A DNA stretch of 64,000 nucleotides. It comes from Lucifuga dentata. Lineage: Eukaryota; Chordata; Actinopteri; Ophidiiformes; Bythitidae. The DNA lies in contig VXCM01005878.1 in the NCBI GenBank assembly GCA_014773175.1, positions 27,501-91,500 of the forward strand, given 5' to 3'. How positions within the stretch are numbered: position 1 is the first letter of the stretch; every line of letters starts with the position of its first letter. The notes under the pieces were generated by a model. That model worked only from the letters and a program-made list of their open reading frames with translations, was not told where the DNA came from and ran no database searches. Positions 37,733 through 51,861 of the stretch are shown here, one piece after another. The position numbers and the translations under genes are program-made.

Positions 37733-40700
37733 TATTATTTTCATTATCATTACTTCCAAGTCTGGGGGTTTATTATATAGCTGCATTTACATGTAGTAAA
37801 ACACATTAATCATTATCTTTACAGTTTGACAGCACACTAATTACTTTTACATATAATACTTAGGTAAAATTTACTGCTGATACTTGTTTACTTTTACTCA
37901 AGTAATATATGTAAGCCAGGATGGTTATTTGTAATATCATAGTATTATTTGATTTAAGTACTTCATATACCCCAGTATGGCACACTGGGCCAAAACGTCT
38001 CTGCATGTGACTGAAATATCTTAAGTATATAATCTAGAATATATGAAATGATTTCCTCACTCATAAATAATTTCCTTGACCACTGAAAATGATCTTGTGG
38101 CACCCTGGTGGCATCCCAACCCCCATGTTGAGAACCATGCTGTAGAATATATAAGGTACTCCTGACACACACACACACACAGACTTACACTCTGCGGTCC
38201 ATTTGTGTGGCTCCAGCATCAGAAACTGTTTGGTCTGTTCCAGCTCTTTCTTCAGACACTGGTACTTGGCTCGGACTTCGCTGATGCGTTGCTGACGGTG
38301 CTCCAGCAGACGAAGCTTGGTGCTGACATACACCACCTCCTGACAGGAGAGATAAACAGAGAGGACACAGAGGTATAAGGCGTGTTCACTTTTATTTATC
38401 CAGGGGAGTGTGTTGTGAAACACATCTGGCTCTCTTTCGGCAACAGACTGCCTCACATTCACTCACACACATCTATTCACACCTCATCACCTCCCTGTGT
38501 TACCGCAGTCGTCTATTTTCAGCCACTGAGCAGCTTCACTGGAGCAGTCGGGGGTNCCTCCCTGTGTTACCGCAGTCGTCTATTTTCAGCCACTGAGCAG
38601 CTTCACTGGAGCAGTCGGGGGTTAAGTGGTTTGCTTAAGGCCGCTGCAGAGAAAATCTATATTTCATGGTTTTCTCTCCCTCTGTCTTTCTAAAGTTCAC
38701 AATGCTTCTTCCTCTGAGAGGTTTAAGGAGACTGGGACCCCAAAAATCTGTGCCATGCATTCATCTGCAATTCAGTTACTGATGGTTGTTGCAGTATTTA
38801 ACTGGATTAATTAATTTAATGATAATTAATTTTGTGAAAATGCGTCGTCACTTTGTGTAAATTTGATCTTTTTTCCTCTTGCAGATACAGCTGAGATGTT
38901 GTCAGTTTATCACCTCCTGACTCTGTCTCCCACCTTTCTGCTCTTGCTTCAGTTCTACCAGATATAGTTCAACAGCACAATATTGTTAGTGTGCCCTACA
39001 CTTCTTATTCAGTAAACCCATCCATTCCCTCCCATATCCCATCATGCACTCTCCTTTCTCTTTTCCTTAGCCATTTCCTTCTTTCTTTGGGATCTCATTT
39101 ATATTTTCTTCTTTCTCCACTCTCTCCCACCTTCTGTTGCAGCAATTTCTGAGCCTTATCTCACCCTGTTCCCTTGCTTTAGCCCTATTTAGATGGAAAA
39201 GTAATCATTACCAGAGCAGATGTAATTTTTAGACCCATCTCTGTATGTCAGTAATTCTGACAGAGTATGGGAGGAAAAGTCTCAGCCTCCTTTACCTCTA
39301 CAGCCTGGTAAAACTCCAACCTCAGGTACAATTCGAATGGATATCAACAACAGTAGTTTTTGGTGGATTTTATACTTTCTTTCTGGATTTTAAAGAAGCC
39401 CATCCCAAACTGAAGGCACTTCTGATTCTCTCCTCCCTAATTCCTCATGCTTCTCCTTTCTCACTCTCACCTTGTTCCCTCCTTTCTCTCTCCTCCTCTG
39501 CAGTCGTTCGACATCATCTATCTCGTACACCTTGATCTCAAAGGCTTCCGTGGTCACAGCTGGCCCCCGGAGGTTAGAGGAAGCTGAAGGCCCCAGTGGG
39601 CCGTCTACCCAGCATGCACCTGGGCTGGAGGAGGAGGAAGAAGAGGAAGTGATGGCCTGTTTGGAGGAGCGGTGAGAAGGAGAGGAGGAGGAGGAAGAGT
39701 CCAATGTCAAGGCTGGGATCAGACGACGACGCTGGAGGCCTGAGAGAATAAAGAAGATGAAGAAATCGTTGAGGTGCTGTTGGGTTTTTGATACAACACA
39801 TTTATTTTACTGTGTGTTGTTGTTGTCCACCAGTAATAAATTCCACCTCATTTTTCAGTCTATTTATTTAACATGGTGGGCCCAGATGGCAGTACTAGTG
39901 TTACATTCTAACCAATAATTTTGGATCATTGAGTTGGAGAGGTAATAAAAAAGCATAAATGGTGGCTAGTGACTAAAGACATGGCCAGGTTTATGTGTAA
40001 GTGTTAATGTTAATCCATCCAAAGCTTTACAACAGATACAGTTAAAGTGTCCTTAGTAGAGATGAGTCAGGAAAAGAGATCATCAGACACAGAGATACAG
40101 ATGAATCAGTTGAGAGAGACAGGAAAGACAGAGAATACTTGAAGAAAAAGAGAATCAGATAAAGTGAAGTGAGATGAATAGTTTAGTTGCTATACTGTAT
40201 GTGGCTGCTACATAAGAGCAGCTGGTCACTGTCTAATCTGTCCACTACACCGGAATGAAGGCATCCAGTGTTTGCAACTACATAGACGATTTGCATAAAA
40301 ATTGGCAGCCACGTTGACTGGAATGTGAGTTATCAGATTCAGCAGGAACAGAGAGATAAGCTATATAAGTGGGACAGAGACATGGTTTTAAAAAGGTTGC
40401 TTCTGTCGTTTGGTTTCAGTGCAGCACAGAAAGGTCAAGCAGAGACATTCCGCCATTTGTATTTCATTAGGTAGCAAAGAGCAAGTATAGGACAGAGAGA
40501 TGAAGAAGAGGGTGGGGGGGGAGAGGAGGGGTGGTAGTGGGAGACAATCGAGGGAGAAAGAGGAATAGAATTAAGAAAGATCAAAAGAGGTGCAGCATGG
40601 AAGGAAAACGAACAAGTTAATACGAAGTAATGACAATCAAGTGTAGATACTGAGCTGAAGATGTCAGATCGTGCATTGTACACCCTTTTTTACACTGTAT

Positions 40701-43700
40701 GTCTGGTCTCACCTTCATAAATTAAAAATGCAATCCTTTCTTACTTTCTTAATGTCCTTGTGTCAGTCTGACTGTGAATGAGCTCTTTTATGAACCGAAT
40801 CAGTCGTGTTTTAGAAAAATGAGAGCAAATTTGTCTTACTACAGTACATCTGGGCTTCTTTGTAACATAAGGTGTTAAAACTCTATTCTTATTCTAAGAT
40901 CAAATTCAGGCCTCATTTTATGTTGCATGATAACATAAGAATGCATTTGTTATATTAATTTCTTCTAGCATCAGATGTGGGCTTAAAGCTTTCAATATAT
41001 CAAAGTAGTTTTCCAAGTCCAACTTAAAGATTAGCTGACATATGTATAAAACCAGAGCAGCTCCTCTCCAGACTGGCTTTATGCACACACCCATCTCCAT
41101 GGTTAACAGTACAGTGTAATTTGGTACGTTAGCTGGCTCTCATTGTGCTGCTTCATGTGGTGTATATATATTCATTATGGCCCACACAAGCAGAGTCCCT
41201 TTACCATTTCACAGCTGGGTGGTCAGGGTCACCTTTCCTACGTGGCTCTGTCTTCTACCACAGCTTTCTGTTTTTCACTTTTACCTTACATTTTATATCC
41301 AACAAAGGATTCTCTCATAGCAGTCTCACTCCACATCACTCTCTATCAATCATCCTACTCTTTTGTCTTGATTTACATATCTTTCTCTTTCAAAGCTTAG
41401 ACTGTATGGCTTTCATTCATAAAGCAATTTCAATTAGTATCAGGCCAATTTTATTGGAATTTTTTCAGTAAACAATAAAAGCCACATTAGTATAAGAATA
41501 GACAGAATAACAATGGTCACCGTCAATTTGCATTTTGCATTGTACTGTATTCATTCAACCATCCATGCATCCGTTAATTCATAAACCTAACCATGAGTGA
41601 AGGTTTAATTTGACTTGGCTGCTCTGCTCTCTCCTCTCATGATTTTACATACAGTAATTATCTTTTATGTCATTCTTATCTTTATAAGTTTTAATTTCAC
41701 GGGCACGTTTTGCTCTACTAATTAAGGCAAGTAATATATATAATGGCAACAGATTATAATAAGTTAAGTCCCAATTTGTTACCGCTCTCTCCTCTCTGTG
41801 ACCTGACGCTACTTTGCCCAAGCATAAGTGTCATTAATACAATTAAAAAAAAACAAAAAAAAAAAAACAGGTATACAGTTTTTGTGACCTATGTTGCTCC
41901 TGCTCTTCTTGCTGCTCTTGGAGCTCCTTCTGGAGGAGGTGGTGGCTGAGCTGTGTTCACTCAGGGAGTCCTGAGCCGAGGAGGTGCTTCCTGTGTTTTC
42001 GCTGCTGTCTCTTAGCATGCTCTCATAGCCACTGCTGCCTCCACTGTGGTAAAACAAGGCCGTCTTCCCCATGGCCGGTGGGAGCTCACCACTCAGTACA
42101 CTGCTGTTAGAGAGAAAATGAAACCACACTGAAAACTATATAAAGAAAACAAAATGCTTTAAGCAACATCATAAACATTCTTTAACAATTCTGTAATATC
42201 AAAATAATCTTCAGCACCAAATAATTTACAGGTGTATTACTGTATATATGGGATCTTACCACAAGGCTACTACAAGGATTCCTAAAAGGATACTATGACA
42301 TTTTGAAAGTAATAATCATACATTTGGGCCTGCTGCTGCAAACATGGCAAGGAGCTTGTATTTTACCATTTGTATTAGTGAATTTGAACTATTACCTGTT
42401 GTCACTGGCATGGCCACTGCTGCAGCGGTGGGGTTTTCTGGGAGCTGTGATCTTACTGTAGGGGGAGGGGAGGGTTTGGACCACACTTGCCCGCTCATCT
42501 CCTCCACCACTGCCTGCTCCAGCTCCTCCACCACCTCCTGCTCCAGCTCCTCCTCCACTAAAAGTGGAGTTACAGTGAAAAAGGTGATGATCCAAAACAA
42601 GGCAATAAACCCTTTAATTGCATCTCAGACCAGTGATTCATCAAGGCCCCGCAAAATATTTAAAATTTTGACTTATTCTGTACACTGATCTTTATTTCAT
42701 TCTGTCGTGTACATCATGCTATGTACTGTATGTCAACTACATGTAATGTTGTTGATATAAATTATAAATGTGTGACCGCTGAATTAATCTACTAAAAGCT
42801 CAGAATACAAAAAAACCTCAAAAAGCCTAAAATAAAATAATGACTTACCTCGCCCCTCCGACTGTTCTCTCCTCAGCAGGATCTGCTCCTCCCTGGCCAT
42901 GACTCCTGGAACGGGAACCTGCACTTCCCTGAAGGAGCTCTGAGATTCGACCGTTGACAGCCCGAAGAGGCAGTTTGGCAGCCAGGCTTCCCCCTCGACT
43001 ACGACTCAGAGACTGTGTAGACCAGGAACCAGGAGAAGGCCCCTGCTGCTGCAGAGGGCCTTGAACTGAGCTCTGAGGCTGAGGAGATAAGTAAACATGT
43101 AAGTTGGATGGCTGTAAGTTGTAAGAGCGGTGGATGGCTGTGTATGACATGGAATGAGTACTGATGATGTTGGAAATGATATTTTCTTCAATTACTGGCA
43201 GTTAGTTATACTGTATATTAATGTATTCTCTGTTTTGTCTTGTGTAAAAATGCAGTGAAAGTGGACAAAATGAAATGTCTCATACTAGTCTGTTAACACT
43301 GATCATATCCAGGATTGTCTGATGGGTAGAGTCATGTTGTTTACATGTTTAAATTGGCAAAAATGCATTTAGTCACTGTGAAGAATAACCACCTTTCCGT
43401 TGGGAGGAAGACTGGAGCTACGGTTGACAGCCTGGTTTAGAGATTTGGTAGAGAAGCTCAGAGTCTTGGTGCTGGAGGCAGACAGACTTCTGGCCTTGGG
43501 ACTACTGGTCATCAGCAGCTTACTGACTGCTGAGATCTTTGACTGGTTGTTGCCTTTGGCTGGTGACTGCGGTGCGCTGCTTGAACCAGAATTTAAACTG
43601 GGGCTGTTTGCATTTCCAGTAGAAGAGGGCACTGATCCACCTCGAGTAAGGCTGCGCCCAGTACGAGGCATAGTGCTGTCTCCCCTCAACTCTCCTCCCC

Positions 43701-46700
43701 TTAGGCTCTCCCCTCTCTCCAGGGAAAGGCAGTCATAGTGGGATGATCCACTGTTAGAGCTGTGGGCCCGGCCCAGAGAGTTGGTTCTGTTTGCAAGCTG
43801 TTCCAGCTTGGCGCTGAAAAGTCTACTGCTGTCTATGCTGGAGCCTCGTTGTCTTGGGCTGCATCCAGAGATTCCTGCATCGTCCACTGAGCTACCCAGT
43901 GACGAGGGTCCATGGTTGGGCTGGTGGAGGGGGCTGCTCGGGGCACCGGCTGCCCTGTTCCTCTGGTCGAGACTTGACTTCCTTATGGGTGGCAGNGGGG
44001 CTGCTCGGGGCACCGGCTGCCCTGTTCCTCTGGTCGAGACTTGACTTCCTTATGGGTGGCAGAGGTGGGATTCCCCCCCTCTTTTGGGCAAAAAGGCCTT
44101 GTTTTCCAGTTGATCCCCGCCGGTCAAGTGTAGCCCGGGGACTGCAGGGAGTAGAAGTGGTGACACCAAGATTTCGGAACTCAGTTCCATTATCTAATCC
44201 ATCATGGCGATTGAGACGGTGCCAGCCACGGGGAAGACTGGCAGTACGGTGGATGTCTGGGCTGTAGATGTTAGTCAGACAGTCTCCCTGGGCAACAACA
44301 GCAACCATCTCACAGCCGTCCACCACTCTCTTAGAAGAATCTGGAGATGACACAGCCTCACCTCCTGAACTAGAGCTACCGCGATCCCCTCCTAATGTTG
44401 GAAGGATGAGAGCAAGATTTATTATAAGGAATGAAGAATCAGGAACTTTACAGTATGTCTGCTCACTAATACATCTGTACATGAACTCTGAAATCATTAT
44501 AATCACCCTTGCTAGGTCTTGTAACAATATTGATCATTTTATGTCTGACCTGGGCCCTTTATCCACTTATGTTAAACAGGAGGCCCGAAATCCCGGGGGT
44601 GGTTTTTGATTCATGTCTCTCTTTTAATGCTCAGGTGACAAAGGTTGTGCAGACTTGTTTCCTTCAGCTCAGGTTGATCTCTAAGGTTAGGCCTTTTCTT
44701 TCTTTCTCAGCTTTAGAAAAAGTTATTCATGCATTTATCACTTCTAGACTAGACTACTGTAATGCACTTTACTCTGGTATCAATAAGGGAAACATTCATA
44801 GGCTTCAGTTAATACAAAATGCTGCTGCTCAGCTTTTAACTCGCTCCAGTAGAAGTGACCACATCACCCCACTTCTTGTGGGCCTTCACTGGTTACCAGT
44901 CTGTTTTAGAATTGATTTTAAGATTTTATTGCTTGTTTTTAAAGCCTTACATGGTCAGGCACCTATCTACATTTGTGATCTTTTAAGTCCCTATGAGCCT
45001 GATCACTGTTTGAGATCCTCCGGCAGGAACTTGTTGACAGTTTCTGAATCTCACCTTGTTACCAAAGGTGATCAGGCTTTTACTGTTCGTGCCCCTAAGC
45101 TGTGGAATTCCCTGCCAGAGGAGCTCAGACTGGCAAAATCTGTGTCATCTTTTAAATCACTACTGAAAACTTTCTTTTATCATAAGGCCTTCTCTTAATT
45201 GTTATATGGTTTTATTGTGGTTATTTAATTGCTGTTCTTTTATATAATTTTGTTTTGCCTGTTTGGATTTTATCTTTTGTCTAATTTGCGTGTTGTCTGC
45301 AGCACCTTGTAACTCTTGTTTTAGAAAGGTGCTATATAAATAAAGTTATTATTATTATTATTATTATTATTATCATTATTATTATTATTACATCTGTACT
45401 TAGTACTGCTACTAGTACATACTAGTAGATCCCATCTATAAGCTAGAGTAAATCATGGGATTACAAAAACATTAATGTTTCTTACCATCCCTGCACACGA
45501 TACGGTGGTCCCCAGGCCCCAGTCCAGCCTTCTCTGCTGTTCCATGGCTCTGGTCAGCCTGATGGCTCTTAGAAAGCCCTCCCTCCCTTTTCTCTGGTTT
45601 CACCTCACACACAAGCTCCCTCAACTTCCCCTCCTCCAAGCTACGCTTCAACCAAGGGTCTTCAAAGCTCATCTCACTGGACATGGATGCTAAATGTGGG
45701 GCATTGAGTTTGACTGGGTCTTTGATTAAGCTGGTCTTGGTGGGTGAAGAGAGGATGGTGGGTTCCTGTATGATCATTGGTTTAACAGCAACACATGGGT
45801 GAACACTAATGGTGGTTTTGAAGGGTGAGAAATTACCAGGTCCCCCCAGGATTTGGATGTTGGTTTTAGCCATGGAAGGAGGCAGTTTCTTTAGTCTGTC
45901 TTTGGTTGGAGTTCCCTTATCACTCCCATCCTCTGAGAGCAGTGTCTCGGCTTCCAGCCCCTCCACTCCACAGGAAAGACTGTGGCTGGGGTCAGGTTCA
46001 GCCAGAGCCTCNCTCGGCTTCCAGCCCCTCCACTCCACAGGAAAGACTGTGGCTGGGGTCAGGTTCAGCCAGAGCCTCCCCTTGCTCAGTCTGGGACTGA
46101 CTGAAGCTGTGGAGAGACTGTTCAGCTTCACTGCCCATACTCAGGTCACTGAGCCAGGAGGAGATGGGTGAACCACAGCTAGACATCACTGAGGCTAAGG
46201 CCTCACCCTCTAAACGCAACTTGGCCATGGCCACCTGCAATAGAGCAGAAAACAATTCATAATAGCATCCTACAATTCAATGATCCTCTGGCTCAATTAT
46301 ATTAAAACACTACTATCTTATTTAGTGGCATCCTGCCATAGTAATATTATGGTGAATACTGTTTTCTATTAGGTTCATATGGTATAATCATGTTATATTT
46401 ATTTACTGTCTGGATTTATTTATTTATGACACACACATGACAAATAGTGTTGGATATTCTATATAGATAAAAAGTCAGTCACACTAACCTCTGCCATGGC
46501 AACCACCTCAGTAACCGCTGAGGTTGTAACAGTAGCAGCAGCCATTTGATGATCTCCTACTGCTCTGTCGTCTGCAGAGCTGCCGATGATGCTGACGGGT
46601 TGTGAGCCAAAGGCAAAAGCAGTCACAGAGCAACAATCGCTGTTGAAGCTGATGATGCTGCTGGGACGACAAGTCAGGCCCTGAGTCTCCATGAGAGCTC

Positions 46701-49700
46701 TGACATCAAAGTCCTCCTCACCTACAGAAGCCACTGTGTATACCAGTTCATCCTCCCCCACAGAGAGAGGCCCGACAGCAGACACTGCCAGCCCTGAGGC
46801 ATTGTGTGAAGGTAAGTTCAAAAAGAAAGACAGAATATTTAGTTCTTAGTTGTTTTTGGAGTTTATTGAGGCAGAGTCAATATTTGTATTCATAGCTATT
46901 CTACAGCATCTCACCATCCTTATGTGTGTCCAAGGGTATTGGTGGGACATCATCATCACACAGTGTCTCAGCAGAACCAAGGCTGGCAGACAGAGATGGA
47001 GTTGGCTCTCTGACTTGTGGGCACATGCCTACAGGAGAAGTCCTGGACAGCAGGGACTCTGTGGAGGAACGGCCACTGTCTGCAGCCAAACTGTCTGCAG
47101 AGTCACAAACAGTAGCACACATTTGGCAGCATAATTAACTTTAATTTCCAAGAGTTAAATACATGTATCAACTGGTACCCTGGTGATTCAAGAAGCGGGC
47201 ATTACGCCATGATCAGATAAATTTAAAACCTGTCGTTACTAGATGGGTGTACTGTGTTAAGCCAAGATAGCTCCATAGATGACCACACTTTATATGCCCT
47301 AAAGGAGGACATACATTAAATGCAAGAATGTCTGCAAGGAGACCCTAAGTATAGATTACCTCTGTGTTTACCTTTAGAAAAAAATCAGCCAAGTTTTCAC
47401 TAAAATTAATATTTTGCATATCAATGTTGTATTTTTTTTATGCTATTTCCAGTGTGAATGTAATCCATAAATTAATTGTTGGAAAACAATACTACTAATG
47501 CTGCTACTACTATTAGTATTATTACTAGTTCTAATCTATTCCAAATGAAAATGAAAGTTAAGACTGAAACAGACTGCTAAGATAAAAAAAAATGTGCAAA
47601 TACTATTTTAACCGGTCATACAGAAAGAACCTTCCTCACAATAGAAATCTTAACTTGTCAGAGTAGAAAAGGTGTAACTAATAGTGTAACTAATAACATC
47701 AGTGACAGATCTGTTCCATTTAGTTGTGCCAGTGAGCCAGCAGGCACAACACCAGGACCCTGGAACTGACACACCTTAAGGCAAATGCAGCCATTAATAA
47801 TGTTATTAGTCACACCTGTGTCAAAGTGCCTACTATGAGAAATGTCTATAACCCTATAAAATAAAATATGAGAATATATTTTAAAGTACAGGATAAACAA
47901 TCCTGAAACATAAAAAATAGAACGATGCATACTATCTGGGGTCAGAGATTCTGTGGCCTGGCCATCCTGAGCCAGAGTGTGTGAGGAAAGAGGTGGTGTT
48001 CCTGGCATCACACCTTTCTGAGTGTACACTTTACACCGCTGAGATGGGGAGGAGGGTGGCCTGAGAAGGAACGCAAAGATATTGAAAGTTATGATGGAAA
48101 CTGCTCTTAGGTGCTGCTGTGCTCTTACTATTTGTGTTAGAGGACTGAGGTGAACAATGTTTATGTTCAAAATGTGTATCATTGTGTACTCTACCTGTAG
48201 TCGGAGGTTTTAGTCAGACTAGCGATGCCGAGTCGTGGTGATCCCAGAGGACGGGCCTTCCCCTCAGAGTTACTGATCATATTTAAACCCTCACGGCTTA
48301 CGATGAGACAACAGAGGAGCCAGTTTTTCAGTTAAGGTCAAATACATCATAATGACTGATAGTAACAATTGCAAGACAAAGTGCTTAAACATAAATAAAT
48401 ATATATATATATACATATAATATTTTAAAAATATTTATTATTTAGTTTATGGCCAAAACAATATAAAGCTGTGCTGGTTTATGGCTCTTACATTTGATTC
48501 TGTTAAGTCCTGTTCTTTAGTACTAAAGTCTACTGATATTTTGTTTAGATAATTGCAGTATCCTTAGTTTTTTGGGTTTTCTGATTAAATGCACATTTTT
48601 TTTAATGCTACATGGAAAATCCTGAAAACAGTATAGCATCCACACAGGGTGGTCACAGCCTGTCCTCACCTGTCATGAGTGCTCTTGGCACTTTGCAGGG
48701 TGTTAGTGGTGGTGCTGCTGCCTCCTGTAACACTCCTGGTACTAGTAACTATGGAGGAAGCAGAAGTCTGAGCCAGGCTGTGGATCATTGTCTGGGCCAG
48801 CTCTGCCTCAACCACCACCTCCTTGATCTCCTGCAGCTGCTGGTCATTGGTCCTCCTCTTGGATGCTGCTGCTGAGGAGAAGGAGAATTATACTGTACCT
48901 TCTATAGCACATGCAAAGTATGTGCAGTGTTGACGGAAGATCAGTTACACGGACAGTGAAGTGTTCTGAAATCTATTGCCAAGGAAGTATTGGCTTACAG
49001 TTGCCAATACTGCTGGTTATCTGATGAATTAAATTTCAGGAATAAAAGACATTGGAATATATTTTTTTACAGTGTATATTCATGCAGTAATAGATTAGCA
49101 TGTTCACTTCTGTGCAGACAGAATGAATTAAATCCTCTACCTGTTCTGGTTTCTGTGGTCAAAGTAGGAGCAGAGGGAGCTGAGATTGGAACAGGTGAAG
49201 ATGAGGATGGTTCTTGTTTGGCACCTTGTTTGTTTGCTGGAACCTCTTCAAAGGGGAATTTTGCTACCTGAACCAAGAGACAGACAGGAAAATTAAAAAG
49301 AGTGGGTCAGCTTCTTTTAATGTGGATGACTGAGCCTGCTTGTCCAGGTGGGTGATGACTTGACAAGAGCCTTCATTTACAGGGACATGAAATTGCCACC
49401 ACAAATAGGAGCTGTGATATGAAATGGAAATGAAAAGAAGGGTTACACAGATACAGGCAACTCTTTTCCCATTTGAATACATAAAATATTTAACTTGTCA
49501 AGGTCTGAATGTACCAATAACTACAGTGATCATGCTTTTCTGCTTCACTTTTTCTTTTCTTTTTTTTTTTTTTTTTNTTTTTTTTTTTTTTTTGTTAATC
49601 TGTCTCTATTTTGTGTTCCAACATTAAATTGTCTTACATATGTGAATACAACAAAAATGAGATATAAAATCTCTCTTTACCTCCTCACTGCCATCAATGC

Positions 49701-51278
49701 AGTCCAGTCTTTCCTGCAGCTCAGCAAAGGTGTTGCACTTGAGGCATTCAGCACCTTCCTCTGGGACAGGGGCCAGCGGCTGCCCCAGCAGAGACTGAGA
49801 GGGCTGAGGCAGGGGCTGGGAGATTGAACCACTGACCTGGCAATCTGGCTGAGACTGCACCTGTGGAAGCAGAAATCAAGTAGTAAATTGTCAGTTAATC
49901 TCTTCCTTGCAAAAACTCTTCTAATTATTGTTGATTGTCTGAAATCTCAATTTAAAAACATTTAAGTTACCTTATTCTGGGCTCCAACTGCCTGACTTCC
50001 ACTTTGTGTTTGATGCTGCTCCGATGTTTTACAAAGTAAAGCAGGGATAATTGGTACAAATTCTGGTGGTCCCTCATTGTCAGTCAGTTCTCTGTCTGAC
50101 ACTGCAGCCCCATTTGGACCCACATAGATCACTGTGTCACATGAGTGTTCGCTGCTCGAGTACTCGTCAGGATCACTGGACAGGCGGAGCAGCGGAAGTT
50201 CAGAGTCAGCATCGCCACGATGATGGAAGGGTCGCAGATGGGTTGGGCGACGCATGCGGCCCTCCTCGCAGGAGCTCTCTCCTCCAGAGGAGCTGGAGGT
50301 GTATTGCTGAGGAGTAAGTATGCAGAGGGCAGAGACAGAAAGAGCGAGAGAAAGGGGGAGGGAGAGAAAGAAGTGTGGATTCGTGTTCCATTTTTGGATT
50401 TCGGCCTCTTTTNTTTTTTTTTTTTTTTTTTTTTACTTTTTAGCCTTAGTTTGCAGCGTACAGTAAAAATAGACAAGAGAGACTGGGGAAGAGTAAACAG
50501 AATCCATTGAGGTCATGGATCAGTGGACACCCTCACAAAATAAGAAAATATTTAAAGATTTTATTTAATTATTCTTATTGAGGATTACAGAGCGAAGCTT
50601 TATCCTGCCCTGGTGTATTTTTTTCAAGCTGGAGCTGAATTTTTTGGAGCTCTCTAAGGATAAATCTACTGTGTGATTTCAAAAGTCGTGAGTGTAAAAT
50701 GTGTTGGAGTTGGAGGCAGGTGAGGGGGTGGTGACAGTGTGGGTAGCACGTAAACACAAGTGGATTTTTGTGAAAATGGAGAGGAGGTATTGCCAACTAG
50801 AGGTTGGGGCTACAAAACTAGTTACATATACAAAGTCACAATTGTGCCCATGTTGTATGTGTTTGCTATGAAGCCTAATCAGCACTTGAAGAAATTAGTT
50901 CAGTGCACCCTGTTTATTTAAGATATTCTACGACAATGACTATTCCTTACTTGAGTTTGATGTACCCAAACACTTAAGTTTTGTGAGATTAAGAGAATTT
51001 AGCTCTGAATTATGATGAAGTATCAAGATTTTATCAAACCAGAGTGACTCACCACAGTGACTTTAGTTTTTTTCTTTTTCATGCGGAGGACGCGAGAAGC
51101 AATCTGGATGGTGGAAAGGGTTTCTGAGAAATCTCTGGGTGAGGCAGAGATGTGAGCAATCATGGTGGTCCGGCAGTTCATGTTGCCTAGCGACTCCCTT
51201 AGCAACATGGTCAGCTTGCTGTCCCTAGTAACACACATACGTCAAGACTTAAGTGCAAAGAAACGTTAAAAATACACA

Positions 51279-51315
<37 letters not shown>

Positions 51316-51813
51316 CAAAACTGGTCGATTTTCCGGCTGATGCCCACACAGATTTGATATTTGACAAAGAATGATCCTCTGGCCTGTCTTGATCACAAAA
51401 CCGCAAAACCTTTTCTACAAGTTGGAGAAAATGCTAATAATCAATTTGAGGGATTACCTAATCAAAATGCTGCATGCAATATGAAATGTTAAAAACAAAA
51501 TACTGGACTAGCACATTCATACTGATGAAGCCCAAGGATACAAAAGGCAGCGTAGTAACTCAATGTTACTGTGTTGCTGCTGATTGATTATTAAGTTTAT
51601 TGATTAGTAGACAGATAAAAGTTGTCATTTCAGACTAAAACTCACAATGTCTTAAAGTAATTACTCTGGACATTATGCAGTCTAATACTGGGAGAGAGAG
51701 AGAGACCACCAGAGAGATTATTCTACTTTAGCAGAGAGGAGAGTGAAACTAAGCTGTGTGTTGAAGAAAAGACTTTCCCCATGGGTGGCTACTGCAAGCA
51801 ATCATTCATAGCC

Positions 51814-51861
<48 letters not shown>

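Noticed and set aside
43400..43738. + strand open frame opposite KIF26B exon 17
   Set aside because: It is the antisense shadow of a real, conserved - strand exon. Other + strand frames over KIF26B exons were dismissed likewise.
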